From: Streptomyces sp. ALI-76-A
GTDB taxonomy: Bacteria > Actinomycetota > Actinomycetes > Streptomycetales > Streptomycetaceae
NCBI RefSeq assembly: GCF_030287445.1
Contig: NZ_JASVWB010000002.1
Location: 6,572,001 to 6,636,000, forward strand
Length of the DNA: 64,000 bases
Direction of reading: 5' to 3'
Shown here: one piece after another, positions 44,855-53,446 of the stretch
Layout: every line of letters starts with the position of its first letter
Numbering within the stretch: the first letter of the stretch is position 1
Notes under the pieces: generated by a model
Databases searched by the model: none
Told to the model about the DNA's origin: nothing
Seen by the model: only the letters and a program-made list of their open reading frames with translations
Translations under genes and position numbers: made by a program

Positions 44855-45521
44855 CCGTCCCGCGGCGCGGGACCGAGACCGGGTGTGCCGTACGGCGGTG
44901 GCTTGGTGTGCCGCGTCGGGGTGTGCCGTGGGGCGGTGGGTCGGTGTGCCGCGTCGATGTGTGTCCGTGGGGCCGATGTCCGGGTGTGCCGCGCGTCCGG
45001 GTGTGCCGCGCGTCCGGGCGTGCCCGTAGGGCCGGCGGCCGGACGAGTCGCGTGATGCCGCCGCGGTGCGGGCCGGGACGGCTGTCGTCCCGGCGGGCGG
45101 CACGGATGCGTCCCGGCGGGGCAGCGCGGTCGGCGACCCGGTGAAGCCTCCGTCGGACGGCTCCGGGGGCGGCACGGCTGCCGTGGCGGGGGCCGCACGG
45201 TCGGTTTGGGTGGGGGTATCGCGGTCGGGGCGGCGCGGCGAGGTTTTCGTCGGGCTGTTGCCGTCCCCGAGGACGGCAGGGCTGCCGTCCGGGCGGGGCA
45301 GCACGGTCGGCGTTCCGGCGAAGCCCTGCGGCGAGGTCGCCCGGCGGGGCGGGGCGGAGTCTCGGCCGGGCCTGCCGACGTCTTGGCGTCGGTGTCCCGA
45401 CGGGGCGGTCGGCGTCTCCGGCCGGCTCCGCCCCTTGCCGGGCTCCGCTCCCTGCGGGGCTGGTAACTTGACGGGGTAACGGAAGTCGAACACAGCGCTG
45501 CACCGGTGTCACGGGGGGCAC
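44855..45521. other. 667-bp reiterated, GC-rich gap inside the conflict locus
   Basis: No gene recognised. The left half reiterates GTGTGCCG-containing units (44883-45020, for example GGGTGTGCCGCGCGTCC at 44983 and 45000). The right half has an imperfect ~40-bp repeat at about 45111-45150 and 45291-45330 sharing GGGGCAGCxCGGTCGGCG. It separates the fxsT-type gene from the hydrolase-caspase pair, so a second promoter may lie near 45430-45500. Confidence 0.5.
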
Positions 45522-46694
45522 ATGACGGCGGTCGTCTTCATTCATGGCACAGGAGTGCGCGAACCAGGCTTCTCGAGGCTCGCGGGGCGCGTGGCGGCCG
45601 GCCTGACCGCCCTGCGCGACGGACTCCGCGTCGTGCCGTACTACTGGGGAGGCCCGCACGGGGCCACGCTCGCCGAGGGCGGGGCGTGCCTGCCCGCGCC
45701 GCCCGGGGGCGATGTCCGCGGCCTCGCCGAGACCCCGGCCGCGCCCGGCACCGACGACACCTCCGCCTGGGCCGCCCTCTACGCCGACCCGTACGCCGAA
45801 CTCGCCCTCGCCGCGGCGGGCACGGCACCCGTCGTGGAGCGCCCGCCCGGCTCCGCCCCGCCGCAGCAGCGGCTGCAGACGCGCCTTGCGGCGCTCGGCG
45901 CCCAAGGGGACGCGCCCGCAGCCGAGTTGGGCCCCGGTCTGGCCCGCGCCGCCGTCGACCTCGCCGCCCACCCGCTGCTCGGGCCCGCCGCCGGCACCCT
46001 CGGCCCCGACGACCTCGCGGTGCTGGCCGCCCGCAGTCTCACCGCCCGCGTCATCGCCGACGCCCTGGACGCCGACGCGCCGCTCGTCCCGGTCGGCGAC
46101 ACCCGCGACGCCGTCGCCGACCGCCTCGCCGAAACCCTCGGCGCACCACCCCGGGGCACCGAACGCGGGCTGCAGTCCCTGCTGTTGGGGGCGGCCGGTG
46201 CCGCCGCGTCGCGTGCCGTCGTACGCCGCCGCCGAGCCCTCACCGAGGCCGCCCATCCCGCCGCCGGGGACATCCTGCGCTACCTGAGCCGGGGCGAGGC
46301 GGGCCGCGCGGACCTGCGCACCCTGGTGGCGGGCCTGGAGCCGCCCGTCGCCCTCGTCTGCCACAGCCTCGGCGGCATCATCGCCCTGGACACCCTGATC
46401 GGCGCCCCGCTGCCGCAGGTCCGCCTCCTGGTGACGGCCGGATCCCAGGGCCCCTTCCTGTACGAGTCCGGCTCCCTGCCCACCCTCGAACACCCCGCCC
46501 CGCTCCCGCCGCACGTCCCCGCCTGGCTCAACCTGTACGACCCCCGCGACCTGCTCTCCTACCTCGGAGCGGGCCTGTTCCCGGGCCGCGTCACCGATGT
46601 CGCCGTCGACAGCCGCCAGCCGTTCCCCGCCGCGCACAGCGCCTACTGGACCAATCCCGAGGTGTACCGCCACATCGTGGACCGTCTGCCGTGA
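45522..46694 (+). CDS. alpha/beta hydrolase (lipase-like) effector candidate
   Basis: 390-aa alpha/beta-hydrolase. The opening MTAVVFIHGTGVREPGF gives the oxyanion-hole HGTG strand. The nucleophile elbow is LVCHSLGGIIALD, with a candidate acid in NLYDPRDLLSYLGAG and a candidate His in PFPAAHSAYWTNPEVYRHI. A ~200-residue Ala/Pro-rich insertion separates the first strand from the nucleophile. No signal peptide is seen, so it would act in the cytoplasm, for example on lipids or acyl esters. ATG 45522 follows GGGGGGCAC. The stop overlaps the caspase start (GTGA), which ties both enzymes to the same transcript and suggests a pair of effectors. Confidence 0.8.
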   Translation: MTAVVFIHGTGVREPGFSRLAGRVAAGLTALRDGLRVVPYYWGGPHGATLAEGGACLPAPPGGDVRGLAETPAAPGTDDTSAWAALYADPYAELALAAAGTAPVVERPPGSAPPQQRLQTRLAALGAQGDAPAAELGPGLARAAVDLAAHPLLGPAAGTLGPDDLAVLAARSLTARVIADALDADAPLVPVGDTRDAVADRLAETLGAPPRGTERGLQSLLLGAAGAAASRAVVRRRRALTEAAHPAAGDILRYLSRGEAGRADLRTLVAGLEPPVALVCHSLGGIIALDTLIGAPLPQVRLLVTAGSQGPFLYESGSLPTLEHPAPLPPHVPAWLNLYDPRDLLSYLGAGLFPGRVTDVAVDSRQPFPAAHSAYWTNPEVYRHIVDRLP

Positions 46695-47839
46695 CCGGGC
46701 CCCGGCCCGCGGCGGGCGACCGTGTCACCCGGGTGGATCCCGCCCGTGTGCACGCGCTGATCGTCGGCGTCGAGACGTACGAAGCGGGCCCCGGCTGGGA
46801 CCTGCCCGGGCCCGCCCGGGACGCCGTCGCCTTCCACCGCCTGCTGCGCGCGGCCGGCGTGCCGGACGCCCAGCTGCGGCTCCACCTCGCCCCGTTGTCC
46901 TCGTACGCCCCCGAGCTGCCGTACGAGCCCGCCGACCACGCCACCCTGCGCCGCGTCCTGGTCCGTGAACTGCCCCTGGTCCAGGGCGACGTCCTCTGGG
47001 TGTGGTGGGGCGGGCACGGTGTGCTCGACCGGGCCGGGCACCTGCGGCTGTTCTGCGCGGACGCCAGTACCGCCGACAAGCTGGGCATCGACCTGGACTC
47101 CGCGCTCGCCCGCTACGCCGGGGACGCCGTGCCCGGGTTCGCCGGGCAACTGTGGATCGTGGACGCCTGCGAGACCTTCGAGGAGGACCTCGCCTTCCGG
47201 GAGCAGTTGCCGCCCGACGCCCTGCCCGTGGGACGTCCCGACCTCGTCCACCGACAGATCCTGCTGCGGGCGGCCGGCCGGGGCCGGGCCGCCGCCAACG
47301 ATCCGGTGCGCGGCACCGGACTGTTCTCGGAGATCCTGCTCGGCCTGCTGGCCGACCGAGCCGCCGTCCTGCCCGCCCCGCCCGATCCGGAGGAACTGTT
47401 TCCGGCCGTACGAACACGCATCGCGGCCCTCAGGGAAGCGGGCCGTACTCTGCAGCATCCCGAGATCCAGCTGCGCAGCCCCGAGCGCACGGAGTACCTG
47501 GCCCCGGTCGAACCGCCCCCCGGGCCGCGGCCGGTCTCGCCGCTGCAACGGGCCGTCGAGGCACTGCTCGCCTATCCGTTGATGGGGGACCCCGTCGAAC
47601 GGCAGACGGTGGTCACCGCGCTGGACCCGCACGTCACGGCGACACTGCCCCGTCACCCCAAGCCCCGCACGGATGCCACCGGCATTCTCAACGGGCTCGC
47701 CCGGCACCGCCCGGACGCGCTGGGGGACCTGCTCGACGCCGTGGTGTCCGTCGACGACGACCCCGGCCGCAAGCGCGAACTGAGCGCCGCGCTGCGGGAT
47801 CTCGCGGCCTCGGCGAGACGTCCGCGCGAGCGGAACTGA
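46691..47839 (+). CDS. caspase-like protease with C-terminal EAD2
   Basis: 382-aa caspase-fold (C14) peptidase. The first strand is VHALIVGVETYE (residues 20-31). The catalytic His109 lies in VWWGGHG and Cys160 in LWIVDACE, with spacing normal for the family. Residues ~300-382 form effector-associated domain 2 (LLAYPLMGDPVERQTVVTAL; GILNGLARHRPDALGDLLDA; ELSAALRDL), the same domain type found at the N-terminus of the VMAP protein. EAD pairs are thought to bring an effector to its sensor by homotypic binding. It is coupled to the hydrolase gene by a GTGA overlap. A suicide or peptide-processing protease are both possible. Confidence 0.88.
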   Translation: MTGPRPAAGDRVTRVDPARVHALIVGVETYEAGPGWDLPGPARDAVAFHRLLRAAGVPDAQLRLHLAPLSSYAPELPYEPADHATLRRVLVRELPLVQGDVLWVWWGGHGVLDRAGHLRLFCADASTADKLGIDLDSALARYAGDAVPGFAGQLWIVDACETFEEDLAFREQLPPDALPVGRPDLVHRQILLRAAGRGRAAANDPVRGTGLFSEILLGLLADRAAVLPAPPDPEELFPAVRTRIAALREAGRTLQHPEIQLRSPERTEYLAPVEPPPGPRPVSPLQRAVEALLAYPLMGDPVERQTVVTALDPHVTATLPRHPKPRTDATGILNGLARHRPDALGDLLDAVVSVDDDPGRKRELSAALRDLAASARRPRERN

Positions 47840-47956
47840 ACCGGAGATGATCGGGTGGCGTGATCGTACGGTTTTCGACCCGGGCTGGAATGGCCATGAT
47901 GGAAAAGGACATGGGCGCGGGGCATCGCGTGCCACCGTGCGAGAAGGGGGACCATC

Positions 47957-48184
47957 TTGGACCAGCCGCCCGCTCTGCACCACGCCGAAGCAGCGGTACG
48001 TCAGTCGGCCGCCGCTGCCGGGACCGACGTATGGGAGTCGGATCTGGCGGACGTCGCGGCACTGCCCCTGACCGCCGTGGACGGGCTCGCCCCGCTCGGT
48101 CCCACCGCGCGCCTCCTCGAAGAGGTCCTGCGCCCCCGGAGCAGCGTCAAGGGCGGAGGTGAGCCCGGAGGCCGGGCCGAATAG
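47957..48184 (+). CDS. RiPP-precursor-like small peptide
   Basis: 75-aa acidic-leader, basic-tail peptide starting from TTG 47957 behind GAGAAGGGGG. The middle reads WESDLADVAALPLTAVDGLA and GPTARLLEEVL, resembling the conserved leader of FxsA-type precursors. The C-terminal stretch RPRSSVKGGGEPGGRAE would be the core. It does not end in F-x-S-x-x, so it is not a classical FxSxx-COOH precursor. It lies 72 bp upstream of an HExxH peptide beta-hydroxylase-like gene, the best evidence that it is a substrate. The 117-bp gap before it probably holds a promoter. No radical SAM gene is near. Confidence 0.7.
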   Translation: MDQPPALHHAEAAVRQSAAAAGTDVWESDLADVAALPLTAVDGLAPLGPTARLLEEVLRPRSSVKGGGEPGGRAE

Positions 48185-48256
48185 CCGATCGCCCGCTTCG
48201 ACGGCAGGGCCCGGCCGGGTCCCCGTACGCCCGCTCACCCACGGAGGTTCCCGGGA

Positions 48257-50023
48257 ATGTCCAGCGAGCCGCGCCCTGCCCCGTTCCGCATGCCGGAGAG
48301 GATCTTCGCGGAACTGGCCGCCGGCGGCGGCTCCGCCCAGGCCGTCTCGTTCCTCGAACGGGCGGAGCGGGCACGCAGGCTGCTGCTCCTGCGCACCCTG
48401 CTGGACCGCCTCGAACCGCTGTCCACACCGCTGACACCGGCCGCCGAGGCCTGGCGGGTCCTGAAGGAGGCGGCCACGCGGGCACCGGAACCGGTCGACC
48501 GGCTGCTGCTCGCCCCGGCGACCGGCGCCTGGATCGCGCACCTGCTGCGCCGCACGCACGGCACCGCCGGGGGCCCGCCGCTGTGGGCCGAGGCGGGACA
48601 CCTGTGCGCCCTGGCCGTCACCGCGTCCCTGCGCGCGGGCACCGGGACGGACCTCCTCGTCCCGCTCCGCGACGGCGGCCTCGCCCTCCCCGGCCTGGGC
48701 CTGGCCCGGCTCCCGGAGGGTCAGCGGGGATGGACGGTGGGACAGGCCGGCATTCAGGCCGGCGAACTGACCCTCACCGGACCGTCCCGGCGCGGCGGCA
48801 CGACGACCCTCACGGTCCGCCCGGTCACCGAACCGCTGGACCGTGGGGGAGCACCGGGCGGGGAACCGCTCTCCGCGGGGGCGTCCGCCGATGGCCGGCC
48901 GGTGGGCCGCGTCCCGCTCCACACCCCCTGGCTGCCGCTGCGTACCCTCACCCACTCCACCCCCCGTGGGCCCGTCGCCATCCCCCTGGACGATCTCGGC
49001 CCCTACCGCGACCTCGACGACCCCCTGCCGCCGGCCCGGCTGGAGCGCGCCGAGGCGCAGGCATGGCAGGCGCTGTTCGAGGAGGCCGTCGCGGTGCTCG
49101 CCGAGCCGGGCGGCAGCGGACCCGGGCGGCTGGACCCGGCCGCCGTCCGGGCCGTGGTGCCCTGGGGGCGGACCAGCGCGCAGCCACCCGCGCCGCCCGC
49201 CGTGCTGGTCTCCGCCTCCAGCGGCGACTCCTTCGGCGCCATGGTCATCGCCCGGCCCTCCTCCCCGCTCGCCCTCGCCGAGACGCTCGTGCACGAGTTC
49301 CAGCACAGCAAGCTGGCCGCGCTGCTCCACCTGTTCCCCCTGCTCGACGACGACCGGGAGGAGCGCTACTACGCCCCCTGGCGCGCCGACCCCCGCCATC
49401 TCACCGGGCTGCTGCACGGCGCGTACGCCTTCACGGGCGTCGCGGGGTTCTGGCGGGACCGTCTGGCGAGCGCACGGGACGAGCGGGCGGCCCAGCCGGC
49501 CGGCTACCACTTCGCGCTGCGCCGCCTGCAGAGCCGCCTGGTCGTGCGCACCCTGCTGGCCGAGGGCCGCCTCACCCCGCAGGGCCGGGCCCTGGTGACC
49601 GGTCTCGCCCGCACCCTGGACCGCTGGCTGCGCGAACCCGTCCCCCCGGCCGCGCTCGCCCGCGCCCGCACGGCCGCCGCCCTGCACCGCACCGAGTGGC
49701 GGCTGCGCAACGTCGATCCGCTGCCCGATCCCGCGCACGCGCCGGACGCCCCCCGCCTCCGCCCCGACCGCACCTCCTGGCCGGACGTCCGCACCCACGC
49801 CTTCGCCGCCCGTCCCGCCGCCCCGCGCACCGCCGACGAACATCTCGCCGCGGGAGATCCGGCCACCGCGCTCGCCCGGTACGCCGACGACCTGACCGCC
49901 GACCCGACCGAACCGCACACCCTCGCCGGCTGGATCGTCGCCCGGGCCGCCCTCACCCCCGGCCGCACCGCCCGTCGCATGCTGGCCCGCCCGGAGCTGC
50001 TCCAGCCGCTGCCCAGCGGGTGA
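48257..50023 (+). CDS. HExxH-type peptide beta-hydroxylase-like protein
   Basis: 588-aa protein of the HExxH-motif group now annotated as 2-oxoglutarate-dependent (aKG-HExxH-type) peptide beta-hydroxylases. The motif ALAETLVHEFQHSKLAALLH places H346, E347 and H350 as metal ligands. A third ligand may come from the following acidic/His region (YYAPWRADPRHLTGLLHGAY). The N-terminus is helical (MPERIFAELAAGGGSAQAVS), the middle beta-rich, and the C-terminus ends with a helix-rich repeat-like segment. ATG 48257 follows GGAGG. In related loci a stand-alone or FxsB-fused version acts with a radical SAM enzyme; here it is stand-alone beside one candidate precursor. Confidence 0.83.
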   Translation: MSSEPRPAPFRMPERIFAELAAGGGSAQAVSFLERAERARRLLLLRTLLDRLEPLSTPLTPAAEAWRVLKEAATRAPEPVDRLLLAPATGAWIAHLLRRTHGTAGGPPLWAEAGHLCALAVTASLRAGTGTDLLVPLRDGGLALPGLGLARLPEGQRGWTVGQAGIQAGELTLTGPSRRGGTTTLTVRPVTEPLDRGGAPGGEPLSAGASADGRPVGRVPLHTPWLPLRTLTHSTPRGPVAIPLDDLGPYRDLDDPLPPARLERAEAQAWQALFEEAVAVLAEPGGSGPGRLDPAAVRAVVPWGRTSAQPPAPPAVLVSASSGDSFGAMVIARPSSPLALAETLVHEFQHSKLAALLHLFPLLDDDREERYYAPWRADPRHLTGLLHGAYAFTGVAGFWRDRLASARDERAAQPAGYHFALRRLQSRLVVRTLLAEGRLTPQGRALVTGLARTLDRWLREPVPPAALARARTAAALHRTEWRLRNVDPLPDPAHAPDAPRLRPDRTSWPDVRTHAFAARPAAPRTADEHLAAGDPATALARYADDLTADPTEPHTLAGWIVARAALTPGRTARRMLARPELLQPLPSG

Positions 50024-50182
50024 GCGGAGCGGGTGAGCGGGCGCGCGGGAGTGAGCCGGGGGCGTCCGCACCCGGCCCGGTCCCCACGCTCACCACCGGT
50101 GTCGCCCCGCGGACGTAAAAGAGCTCGATCCGAAACTGTCGTCGAACGGGTGAACACGGTCGTAGGTGGTCAGGATGGAGGC

Positions 50183-51406
50183 ATGGGATTCCATGTCGAC
50201 TCCGAGGCCGGGCAGCTGCGCCGCGTCATCCTGCACCGGCCGGATCTGGAGCTCAAAAGGCTCACCCCCAGCAACAAGACCGCCCTGCTCTTCGACGACG
50301 TGCTGTGGGTGCGCCGGGCGCGCGCCGAGCACGACGGGTTCGCCGACGTGCTGCGCGACCGCGGTGTCGCCGTCCACCTCTTCGGCGACCTGCTCACCGA
50401 GGCCCTGGAGATCCCGGCGGCCCGAGCGCTCGTCCTGGACCGGGTCTTCGACGAGAAGGAGTACGGCGTCCTCGCCACCGACCACCTGCGGGCCGCCTTC
50501 GAGAACCTCCCCGCGGCCGAACTGGCCGAGGTGCTCGTCGGCGGCATGACCAAGCGGGAGTTCCTGGACGCGCACGCGGAGCCCACCTCCGTGCGCTTCC
50601 ACGTCATGGAGCTCGACGACTTCCTGCTCGGCCCGCTGCCCAACCACCTCTTCACCCGGGACACCTCCGCCTGGATCTACGACGGCGTCTCCATCAACGC
50701 CATGCGCTGGCCGGCCCGCCAGCGTGAGACCGTGCACTTCGAGGCGATCTACCGGCACCACCCGCTGTTCCGTGACGAGACGTTCCGCGTCTGGTCCGAG
50801 GGGCAGGCCGACTACCCGTCCACGATCGAGGGCGGCGACGTCCTGGTCATCGGCAACGGCGCGGTCCTCATCGGCATGAGCGAGCGCACGACCCCCCAGG
50901 CCGTCGAGATGCTCGCGCACAAGCTGTTCGACGCGGGCTCCGCGCAGACGATCGTGGCCCTCGACATGCCGAAGCGGCGTGCGTTCATGCACCTCGACAC
51001 CGTGATGACGATGGTGGACGGCGACACCTTCACCCAGTACGCGGGCCTCGGCATGCTCCGCTCGTACACCATCGAGCCGGGCGTCGGCGACAAGGAGCTG
51101 AAGGTCACCGACCATCCGCCGGAGCACATGCACCGCGCGATCGCCGCCGCGCTCGGGCTGAACGAGATCCGTGTCCTGACCGCCACCCAGGACGTGCACG
51201 CGGCGGAGCGCGAGCAGTGGGACGACGGCTGCAACGTCCTGGCCGTCGAGCCCGGCGTCGTCGTCGCCTACGAGCGCAACGCCACCACCAACACCCATCT
51301 GCGCAAGCAGGGCATCGAGGTCATCGAGATCCCGGGCAGCGAGCTGGGACGGGGCAGGGGCGGACCGCGCTGCATGAGCTGTCCGGTGGAGCGGGGAGCC
51401 GTGTAG
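50183..51406 (+). CDS. arcA: arginine deiminase
   Basis: 407-aa guanidino-modifying enzyme converting arginine to citrulline and ammonia, the first step of the arginine deiminase route. Visible signatures are the N-terminal [60 protein letters not shown], the catalytic His in [15 protein letters not shown] and the nucleophile Cys397 in [13 protein letters not shown]. The length is standard. ATG 50183 follows GGATGGAGGC. An ornithine carbamoyltransferase gene follows 142 bp downstream, but no carbamate kinase or arginine/ornithine antiporter gene is present, so the pathway is incomplete here. Confidence 0.97.
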   Translation: MGFHVDSEAGQLRRVILHRPDLELKRLTPSNKTALLFDDVLWVRRARAEHDGFADVLRDRGVAVHLFGDLLTEALEIPAARALVLDRVFDEKEYGVLATDHLRAAFENLPAAELAEVLVGGMTKREFLDAHAEPTSVRFHVMELDDFLLGPLPNHLFTRDTSAWIYDGVSINAMRWPARQRETVHFEAIYRHHPLFRDETFRVWSEGQADYPSTIEGGDVLVIGNGAVLIGMSERTTPQAVEMLAHKLFDAGSAQTIVALDMPKRRAFMHLDTVMTMVDGDTFTQYAGLGMLRSYTIEPGVGDKELKVTDHPPEHMHRAIAAALGLNEIRVLTATQDVHAAEREQWDDGCNVLAVEPGVVVAYERNATTNTHLRKQGIEVIEIPGSELGRGRGGPRCMSCPVERGAV

Positions 51407-51481
51407 CGGGCTGCGTACGACTGCGTACGGGGGCGGTACAGGCGGCGCACCTCGGCAGCCGCGCGGAGAGGGCAACCCTGT

Positions 51482-51517
51482 CTGTATAGAAATTCTGGAT
51501 GTCGTATAGACTTCCAG
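51482..51517 (+). promoter_or_regulatory. tandem ARG-box-like direct repeats before arcB
   Basis: Two copies of GTATAGA followed by TTC, at 51484 and 51504 (20-bp period), in the only AT-rich stretch between arcA and arcB. The first, TGTATAGAAATTCTG, aligns with the ARG-box pattern TGnAT-N4-ATTCA except for its last base. Two boxes about two helical turns apart are the usual ArgR operator design. Confidence 0.55.
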
Positions 51518-51548
51518 CGTCCTGTTACTGCACCTCTGGAGCGCCCCC

Positions 51549-52556
51549 ATGGCGACAGTTCCGACCGCCCTCGCCGGCCGCCACTTCCTCAAGGAGCTCG
51601 ACTTCACCGAGCGGGAGTTCCTCGGTCTGATCGAGTTGGCCGCCGAGCTGAAGGCCGCCAAGAAGGCCGGGACCCAGACGCGGTACCTGAGCGGGAAGAA
51701 CATCGCGCTGATCTTCGAGAAGACCTCGACGCGCACCCGCTGCGCGTTCGAGGTCGCCGCCGCCGACCAGGGCGCCTCCACGACGTACCTCGATCCCTCC
51801 GGCTCGCAGATCGGCCACAAGGAGTCCGTGAAGGACACCGCGCGGGTGCTGGGCCGGATGTACGACGCGATCGAGTACCGCGGGGACAGCCAGGCCAAGG
51901 TGGAGGAGCTGGCCGCGTACGCGGGCGTGCCCGTCTACAACGGCCTCACCGACGACTGGCACCCCACCCAGATGCTCGCCGACGTGCTCACCATGACCGA
52001 GCACACCGCCAAGCCGGTCAAGGAGATCGCCTTCGCCTACCTCGGCGACGCCCGCTTCAACATGGGCAACTCCTACCTGGTCACCGGCGCCCTGCTCGGC
52101 ATGGACGTCCGCGTCGTCGCCCCGAAGTCCTACTGGCCCGCGCGGGAGGTCGTCGACCGGGCCCGTGAACTCGCCGGGTCCAGCGGCGCCCGGGTCACCC
52201 TCACCGAGTCCCTGGACGAGGGCGTCGCCGGCGCCGACTTCGTCGCCACCGATGTCTGGGTCTCCATGGGCGAGCCGAAGGACGTCTGGGACGAGCGGAT
52301 CGCCGCGCTCGCCCCGTACGCCGTGACCATGGACGTCCTGCGCGCCACCGGCAACCCGGACGTCAAGTTCCTGCACTGCCTGCCCGCCTTCCACGACCTC
52401 GGCACCAAGATCGGGCAGGAGATCCACGAGGCCCACGGGCTGGAGTCCCTCGAAGTGACCGACGAGGTCTTCGAGTCGTCCCACTCGGTCGTCTTCGACG
52501 AGGCCGAGAACCGGATGCACACCATCAAGGCGGTCCTGGTGGCGACCCTGGCCTGA
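51549..52556 (+). CDS. arcB: ornithine carbamoyltransferase
   Basis: 335-aa enzyme interconverting ornithine plus carbamoyl phosphate and citrulline. The carbamoyl-phosphate motif [12 protein letters not shown] carries STRTR at residues 60-64. [15 protein letters not shown] and the Cys-loop LHCLPAFHD (~275) complete the active site. It is annotated arcB because it follows arcA and because its length and N-terminus ([20 protein letters not shown]) match catabolic-type enzymes. It could equally serve as the biosynthetic argF. ATG 51549 follows CTCTGGAGCGCCCCC. ARG-box-like repeats upstream suggest ArgR control. Confidence 0.95.
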   Translation: MATVPTALAGRHFLKELDFTEREFLGLIELAAELKAAKKAGTQTRYLSGKNIALIFEKTSTRTRCAFEVAAADQGASTTYLDPSGSQIGHKESVKDTARVLGRMYDAIEYRGDSQAKVEELAAYAGVPVYNGLTDDWHPTQMLADVLTMTEHTAKPVKEIAFAYLGDARFNMGNSYLVTGALLGMDVRVVAPKSYWPAREVVDRARELAGSSGARVTLTESLDEGVAGADFVATDVWVSMGEPKDVWDERIAALAPYAVTMDVLRATGNPDVKFLHCLPAFHDLGTKIGQEIHEAHGLESLEVTDEVFESSHSVVFDEAENRMHTIKAVLVATLA

Positions 52557-52651
52557 GCGGGCCGCGCGTCCGACCGGGCCCCGCGTGCCTGATCAGGTCC
52601 TGCGCGCGCCCGGGCGGGGGCGTCGCGAGACCGGGCCGGTCCGGGGCGCGG

Positions 52652-53104
52652 TCACTCCGGACGCCGCGGAGCCGGTACCGCCGGCAGCCGGAACCACACC
52701 GCCTTGCCGGACTCGGTGGGGCGGTGACCGCAGGACGAGCTGAGCGCGCGGATCAGCAGCAGACCGCGCCCGTGCTCCTGCCAGGGGTCGGGCGCGAGGT
52801 CCACCGGGCGGGTGAGATCGCCGGGCGGCGCCGGATCCGGGTCGTGCACCTCGACCTGGCAGCCGGTCGGCAGCAGCTCCACCACGAGCTCTATCGGCGC
52901 GTCCCCGGCGGTGTGCTCCACGGCGTTCGCCACCAGCTCCGCCGTCAGCAGTTCCGCGGTGTCGCTGTCCGCCCCGTGCTCCAGCTCGGTCAGCGCGGTG
53001 CGCACCAGGGCGCGGGCCACCGGCACGGCCGCGGCGGAGTGCGGCAGCGCGATGCGCCAGGAGGCGGAGGCGTGGGGACGTTCGTACAAGGCGGATCCGT
53101 TCAT
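52652..53104 (-). CDS. RsbW-like ATP-binding regulator
   Basis: 150-aa HATPase_c_2 protein. The N-box is AELLTAELVANAVEHTAGDA, the degenerate G1 is VEVHDPDPAPP, and the G2 is WQEHGRGLLLIRALSSSCGH. It belongs to the large Streptomyces family of small anti-sigma-like kinases. It lies alone between the convergent arcB gene and the divergent enoyl-CoA hydratase gene. No partner is evident. The ATG at 53104 is used. Confidence 0.85.
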   Translation of the reverse strand: MNGSALYERPHASASWRIALPHSAAAVPVARALVRTALTELEHGADSDTAELLTAELVANAVEHTAGDAPIELVVELLPTGCQVEVHDPDPAPPGDLTRPVDLAPDPWQEHGRGLLLIRALSSSCGHRPTESGKAVWFRLPAVPAPRRPE

Positions 53105-53446
53105 GAGCAGGCTGTCCTGCTTTCAACCCGATGAATGGTACGGCGCCGCCCGGCGAAAGCATTCGACGGGCACCGCGCGGGACCTTCGGCCCCGTTGCCG
53201 GGCGGCCTACCCGGGTGAACGCCGCGCCGCGCACAGCCGATCCCGCCGTTACCGGGGTGTGGACGATCCGTGACAGGCGTGACGGGTCAGGGTCATCCCC
53301 GGATCCATGCCGGGCTCGGTACCCGGCCTCGGCGTGCTATCGCGTACTCCTGACGACAGTCACGGATGAGTGATAGCTTCGAAGGGCAGAGTTCCGTGAG
53401 GCAGTGCCCGTCAGTGCCCGTCACGCGAACGAGGAGGCCGCACCTC
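53105..53446. other. 342-bp divergent promoter region
   Basis: Between the divergent ATP-binding regulator and enoyl-CoA hydratase genes. The right part is AT-richer and has CTGACG and GATAGC about 16 bp apart near 53350-53375, a possible promoter for the aromatic acyl-CoA genes. No gene is seen. Confidence 0.4.

Noticed and set aside
42272..45493. 1073-codon minus-strand frame spanning the TPR region and spacer
   Set aside because: Antisense of the NB-ARC/TPR gene; its repetitive N-terminal part only reflects DNA reiterations in the spacer.
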